The position numbers were made by a program, and so were the translations under genes. The notes below the pieces were generated by a model. That model worked only from the letters and a program-made list of their open reading frames with translations, did no database searches and was not told the DNA's origin. From Solirubrobacterales bacterium (GTDB lineage Bacteria > Actinomycetota > Thermoleophilia > Solirubrobacterales > Solirubrobacteraceae): a DNA stretch of 6,827 bases. Each line of letters begins with the position of its first letter. Position 1 is the stretch's first letter. Location: positions 1 through 6,827 of the forward strand of contig JAOPZO010000030.1 of the NCBI GenBank assembly GCA_025964065.1. Reading direction: 5' to 3'. Positions 4,275-6,827 of this stretch are shown piece after piece.

Positions 4275-5420
4275 CTACAGCCCGTACGTCTTGGCGACGA
4301 TCTCGCGCTGGATCTCGCTCGTCCCCCCGTACACGGTGGACACGAGCGCCTGCCGGACGATCGCCTGCATGTCGTACTCGACCGCGTGGCCGTAGCCGCC
4401 CATCATCTGCATGCCCTCGAGCGAGACGTGCTTCGCGACCTCGGTCGCCTTGAGCTTCGCCATGGAGGCCTCGCGCGGGAGGAGCTGGTTCGGGTCCGCG
4501 TCGACCTTGCGGGCCACGTCGTACACGAGGAGCTTCGCGCACTCGAGCTCCGTCGCCATGTCGGCGAGGCGGTGCTTCAGCGCCTGGAACGAGCCGATGG
4601 GGCGGCCGAACTGCTTGCGCTCCTTGACGTAGGCGAGGACGTCGTCGAACGCGCGCTCGGCCATCCCGAGGGCGATCGCGCCGATGATGAGCCGCTCGAC
4701 GTTCAGGCCCGCCATGAGCTGCATCCACCCCTGGCCCTCGACGCCGATGACCGCCTCGTCCCCGACGAAGCAGTCCGTGAAGAAGACGTCGTTCGTCTCC
4801 GTGCCGCCGAGCGTCTCGATCGAGCGGACCTCCATGCCCGGAGTGCCCGTGGGCACGTCGAGCATCGTGAGGCCCTCGTGCTTGGAGCCCGTGCGGTCCG
4901 TTCGGGCGATGATCAGGATGCCGCGCGCCTGGTGCGCGTTCGAGATCCATGTCTTCTGCCCGTTGACGAGGAAGCCGCCGCCCTCCTGGCGAACCGCGGA
5001 GCACGTGAGCCCCCCGACGTCCGAGCCCGCTTCGGGCTCGCTCATCGCGATCGCCTCGACCTGACCCGCGACGATCCCGCCGAGGACCCGCCGCTTCTGC
5101 TCCTCGCTCGCGAAGCGCTCGTAGGCGCCCGCGACGATGAGCGTGGTGCCGAAGCCGGCGGTCGGCGCGAGGCCGCGCGCGGTCTCCTCGAGGAAGAGGC
5201 AGGCGTCGACCATGCCGCTGCCCGAGCCCCCATAGGCCTCCGGGATGCCCACCCCGAGCCAGCCCAGATCGGCGAGCCTGGAGTACAGCTCGTCGGAGTG
5301 CTGGTGCTTGCCGTGGTCGGTGAGGCGGTCGCGCTGCTCGCGGGTGCCGCATTCGCGGGCGCAGAAGTCACGGAGGGCGCCGACGAAGTCCTGCTGCTCG
5401 TCGGTCTGGGAGGCGGTCAT
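4275..5420 (-). CDS. Acyl-CoA dehydrogenase family flavoprotein
   Basis: A 381-residue protein of standard length for FAD-dependent acyl-CoA dehydrogenases, which form the alpha,beta double bond of an acyl-CoA and pass electrons to ETF. The N-terminal helical domain includes GWLGVGIPEAYGGSGSG (53-69). The first family signature AMSEPEAGSD (125-134) and the WISNA motif (158-162) mark the middle beta domain, and RKQFGRPIGSFQALKHRLAD (268-287) and the GGYGHAVEYD...YGGTSEIQR region (341-372) the C-terminal domain. Gly365 occupies the position of the catalytic Glu of medium-chain enzymes. Glu242 in LNVERL may instead be the base, as in isovaleryl-CoA and long-chain enzymes. ATG 5420 has AGGAG 8 nt upstream. 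The SDR follows 46 bp downstream on the same strand. Substrate class is uncertain. Confidence 0.95.
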   Translation of the reverse strand: MTASQTDEQQDFVGALRDFCARECGTREQRDRLTDHGKHQHSDELYSRLADLGWLGVGIPEAYGGSGSGMVDACLFLEETARGLAPTAGFGTTLIVAGAYERFASEEQKRRVLGGIVAGQVEAIAMSEPEAGSDVGGLTCSAVRQEGGGFLVNGQKTWISNAHQARGILIIARTDRTGSKHEGLTMLDVPTGTPGMEVRSIETLGGTETNDVFFTDCFVGDEAVIGVEGQGWMQLMAGLNVERLIIGAIALGMAERAFDDVLAYVKERKQFGRPIGSFQALKHRLADMATELECAKLLVYDVARKVDADPNQLLPREASMAKLKATEVAKHVSLEGMQMMGGYGHAVEYDMQAIVRQALVSTVYGGTSEIQREIVAKTYGL

Positions 5421-5428
5421 GGGTGGGG

Positions 5429-5433
5429 CTCCT
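5429..5433 (-). promoter_or_regulatory. Ribosome binding site AGGAG for the acyl-CoA dehydrogenase gene
   Basis: On the minus strand AGGAG stands 8 nt before the ATG at 5420 in an otherwise C-rich leader. It supports the chosen start and a transcript with a leader. Confidence 0.7.
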
Positions 5434-5451
5434 GGGGTGGGGCGGTCGAAA

Positions 5452-5471
5452 GCTGAACTGAATTCAGCCTA
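5452..5471 (-). promoter_or_regulatory. Putative -10 (TAGGCT) with overlapping operator-like palindrome upstream of the acyl-CoA dehydrogenase
   Basis: On the minus strand TAGGCT (5471-5466) is the same hexamer found before the hydrolase. Overlapping it and running over the expected start of transcription is CTGAATTCAG (5458-5467), a perfect 10-bp palindrome. With a further CTGAA at 5453-5457 it forms GCTGAA-N5-TTCAGC (5452-5468). This AT-richer island stands out in the GC-rich surroundings. A TetR- or GntR-type repressor site controlling acyl-CoA catabolism would fit, but no regulator gene is in the window. Confidence 0.4.
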
Positions 5472-5488
5472 CACCCGATCCGCGGCAC

Positions 5489-5517
5489 CGGACGGCGCGC
5501 CCGTGGCGCGCCGTCCG
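5489..5517. repeat. 29-bp perfect palindrome (13-bp arms, 3-bp centre) in a divergent intergenic region
   Basis: Arms CGGACGGCGCGCC (5489-5501) and GGCGCGCCGTCCG (5505-5517) are exact reverse complements around CGT. It lies in the 200-bp region between the divergent acyl-CoA dehydrogenase and the hypothetical gene, about 17 bp upstream of the TAGGCT hexamer, so it covers the -35 area for the dehydrogenase. A terminator here would serve no obvious gene and no T tract follows, so a protein-binding site is the better guess. The rest of the region holds a GC-only palindrome GGGCCCGGGCCC (5539-5550) and no other signal I can see. Confidence 0.6.
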
Positions 5518-5607
5518 TCGTTGCGGGACCCGCCCCACGGGCCCGGGCCCAGGGCCGCGCAGCTCGCCGCGGCGGGCCCCCGCGCCGCAGGGACGGACGT
5601 CGGCAGC

Positions 5608-5613
5608 TAGCGT
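5608..5613 (+). promoter_or_regulatory. Putative -10 element (TAGCGT) for the hypothetical gene at 5621
   Basis: TAGCGT is followed by CG, as at the thioesterase and SDR starts, and lies 7 nt before GTG 5621. The G-run CGAGGGG directly before the GTG is too close to act as a normal Shine-Dalgarno sequence. This supports the GTG start and a leaderless transcript. Confidence 0.45.
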
Positions 5614-5620
5614 CGAGGGG

Positions 5621-6034
5621 GTGGATCCCGATCTCCTCCTGACCGACACGGCGCTCGACGCGGCGGTGGCCGCGCTCGCGCGGCGCAACCACCACCACTT
5701 CGACGCGATGAGCGACGCGGAGCGCGCCCAGGCCGTCCTGACGTGGCGGGAGCTCGCGGTCGACGTCCTCGTCGCCGTCCGCTCGACCGCCGCGTCCGAG
5801 ACGCCGGACGGCCCGCCCGGCGGTGGCCTCGGCGGTCGCGCCGTGCTCGTGTTCGAGGACGCAGGGGAGGAGGACGTCGCCGTCCACGCCGCGTTCCACC
5901 CCCAGCTCGAGGAGCTCAGCGAGGACGAGGTGGCCGGCACCCCCGCGCAGCTCGTCGCGCTCTCGCTGATCGAGCAGTTGAACGTCGAGCCGGGTGAGGA
6001 CGAGCCGCAGGGCCAGGAGCCCGCGGGCTCCTAG
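5621..6034 (+). CDS. Hypothetical protein, acidic, with HHH motif
   Basis: A 137-residue protein I do not recognise. Codon third positions are almost all G or C, like the flanking genes, which supports it as real. Residues 1-55 look helical: a short acidic start, then AALARRNHHHFDAMSDAERA with three consecutive His at 24-26, then LTWRELAVDVLVAVRS. Residues about 60-71 (SETPDGPPGGGLGG) are a flexible Gly/Pro linker. Residues 72-125 (RAVLVFEDAGEEDVAVHAAF and AQLVALSLIEQLNVE) could form a small alpha/beta unit. The tail from about 124 is disordered and acidic. There is no signal peptide or membrane segment. It diverges from the acyl-CoA dehydrogenase, and its TAG overlaps the TAG of the convergent GST. 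GTG is chosen because of the TAGCGT hexamer 7 nt upstream. Function unknown. Confidence 0.78.
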   Translation: MDPDLLLTDTALDAAVAALARRNHHHFDAMSDAERAQAVLTWRELAVDVLVAVRSTAASETPDGPPGGGLGGRAVLVFEDAGEEDVAVHAAFHPQLEELSEDEVAGTPAQLVALSLIEQLNVEPGEDEPQGQEPAGS

Positions 6035-6684
6035 GCGCTGACGCGCTTCCCGGCCTGATCGATCGCCGCGGCGCTCGGCCGGTCCCGGAGCGCCGCGAAC
6101 CAGGTCGTGACGCGCGGGAAGGCGTCCGCGTCCGGGACGAGGTGCGGTGCCCACTCGGGCAGCCGGACCGCCAGCGGGAGGGCCGAGAGGTCCGCGAACG
6201 TGAACTGCCCGCCGCAGAGCCACGGCCCCTCGTGCGCGCCCAGCGCCGCCTCGAGCGCCGGCCAGTGCTTCGCGAGCTGGCGGTGCAGGCGGTCGACGAC
6301 GTCCTCGGGGTCCGAGGGGGACCTCCCGAACGCCTGCTTGCGCATCCCGAGGAAGAAGTTCGCGGTGAGCAGGTCGTCGACGAAGCGCGCCTGCCCGCGC
6401 GCCCAGCCCCGCACGGCGGGGTCCGCGGGCCACAGCGCGGGCTCGGGGTGCGTCTCCTCGAGCCACTCGCAGATGATCGAGCTCTCGCGGATCGGCGGCG
6501 CGCCGCCGCCCGGCTCGAGCACGGGGACCCGGCCCGGCGCCGTCAGCCCGAGGAAGCGCTTCGGGCGCTCGACGGGGTGGATCTCCGCGAGCTCGACGGG
6601 GACCCCCTTCTCGAGGAACGCGGCGCGCGCCTTCCCCGCGAACGGCGAGGCCTTGAAGGTCCACAGGACGGGCGTCGGCTCCAT
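6031..6684 (-). CDS. Glutathione S-transferase family protein
   Basis: A 217-residue protein with the two-domain GST layout. The N-terminal thioredoxin-like domain has SPFAGKAR (13-20), where the usual active-site Ser/Cys sits at the start of helix 1. VPVLEP (53-58) carries the cis-Pro54 that contacts the substrate backbone, and ESSII (67-71) carries the Glu-Ser that binds the gamma-glutamyl group. The C-terminal helical domain has the folding motif FTFADLSALPLAVRL (161-175). GSTs conjugate or isomerise electrophilic substrates in the cytosol. Actinobacteria generally use mycothiol rather than glutathione, so the thiol used by this protein is open. Start ATG 6684 matches the family N-terminus; GAGGAT 7 nt upstream could serve as a ribosome binding site or a weak -10. 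It shares the CTAG at 6031-6034 with the stop of the convergent hypothetical gene. Confidence 0.92.
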   Translation of the reverse strand: MEPTPVLWTFKASPFAGKARAAFLEKGVPVELAEIHPVERPKRFLGLTAPGRVPVLEPGGGAPPIRESSIICEWLEETHPEPALWPADPAVRGWARGQARFVDDLLTANFFLGMRKQAFGRSPSDPEDVVDRLHRQLAKHWPALEAALGAHEGPWLCGGQFTFADLSALPLAVRLPEWAPHLVPDADAFPRVTTWFAALRDRPSAAAIDQAGKRVSA

Positions 6685-6715
6685 GGCGCCGATCCTCGCG
6701 CACCCGACCGCTTGA

Positions 6716-6737
6716 CTGTCGGCATGCCCTCCGACAG
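6716..6737. repeat. Inverted repeat CTGTCGG-N8-CCGACAG around a start codon
   Basis: Perfect 7-base arms at 6716-6722 and 6731-6737 enclose CATGCCCT, which contains the putative ATG (6724) of the last gene. In RNA this would place the start codon in a hairpin loop; in DNA it could be an operator over the start site. Confidence 0.45.
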
Positions 6738-6827
6738 CGACCCGGGCCGCGACGCGCTCCTCGCCCTGGCCAGCACCCCGCTGGAGGACCCGGAGTCGGC
6801 CGCGGCCGTGCAGGCCGCCGCCGCCGC
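6724..6827 (+). CDS. Start of an unidentified gene (3' end beyond window)
   Basis: From ATG 6724 the frame is open to the right edge for 34 codons, beginning MPSDSDPGRDALLALASTPL. Every codon but the start ends in C or G, as in the neighbouring genes, so this is probably real coding sequence. It diverges from the GST gene across 39 bp (6685-6723). There is no Shine-Dalgarno sequence. TTGACT (6712-6717) stands 6 nt before the ATG, but matches neither the TAG(C/G)(G/C)T pattern nor a correctly spaced -35. The visible residues are an acidic Ala/Leu-rich N-terminus with no recognisable motif, so no function is proposed. Confidence 0.55.
   Translation, partial: MPSDSDPGRDALLALASTPLEDPESAAAVQAAAA

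Noticed and set aside
3756..5456. A 566-codon open frame on the plus strand opposite the SDR and acyl-CoA dehydrogenase genes
   Set aside because: It lies antisense to two genes with full family motifs, and its translation is low-complexity Arg/Ala/Asp-rich. Long antisense frames are expected at this GC content because stop codons are rare.
5539..5550. GGGCCCGGGCCC palindrome as a regulatory site
   Set aside because: It is a simple G/C run that arises readily in such GC-rich intergenic DNA and is not placed next to any promoter element.

Overview
The window has very high GC content, and in every credible frame nearly all third codon positions are G or C. Together with the actinobacterial-style gene families and the apparent mix of leaderless and Shine-Dalgarno starts, this suggests a high-GC Actinomycetota chromosome. 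Thermoleophilia/Solirubrobacterales is a plausible placement, but that is inference from style; there is no taxonomic marker gene here. I see no mobile element, RNA gene or CRISPR array.

Layout from left to right: the N-terminal part of an alpha/beta hydrolase (minus strand, cut by the left edge) diverges across only 27 bp from a hotdog-fold (4HBT) thioesterase (plus). A short intergenic region with an imperfect ~19-bp tandem repeat separates the thioesterase from a convergent PhzF-family isomerase/epimerase (minus). PhzF diverges from a two-gene plus-strand operon with a 4-base ATGA overlap. It encodes an acidic CsbD-like coiled-coil protein and a basic coiled-coil protein with a related N-terminal module. 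A strong inverted repeat ends this operon and overlaps the 3' end of a convergent SDR dehydrogenase (minus). The SDR lies downstream of an acyl-CoA dehydrogenase (minus) and may be co-transcribed with it. Upstream of the acyl-CoA dehydrogenase is a 200-bp divergent region with two palindromes, followed by an unrecognised 137-residue protein (plus). Its stop codon overlaps that of a convergent glutathione S-transferase-like protein (minus). The start of another plus-strand gene is cut by the right edge.

Functionally, the acyl-CoA dehydrogenase and SDR, with the nearby thioesterase and hydrolase, suggest acyl-CoA or related lipid/xenobiotic catabolism; PhzF and the GST are stand-alone enzymes. 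Most genes are ordinary metabolic genes. The two most interesting signals are the tandem coiled-coil pair, whose members share an N-terminal module, an identical 58-residue internal repeat spacing and opposite net charge, and a recurrent TAG(C/G)(G/C)T hexamer placed 6-7 nt before start codons that lack a Shine-Dalgarno sequence, which looks like a -10 element for leaderless transcripts. I do not see convincing evidence for a wholly new defence or mobile system.
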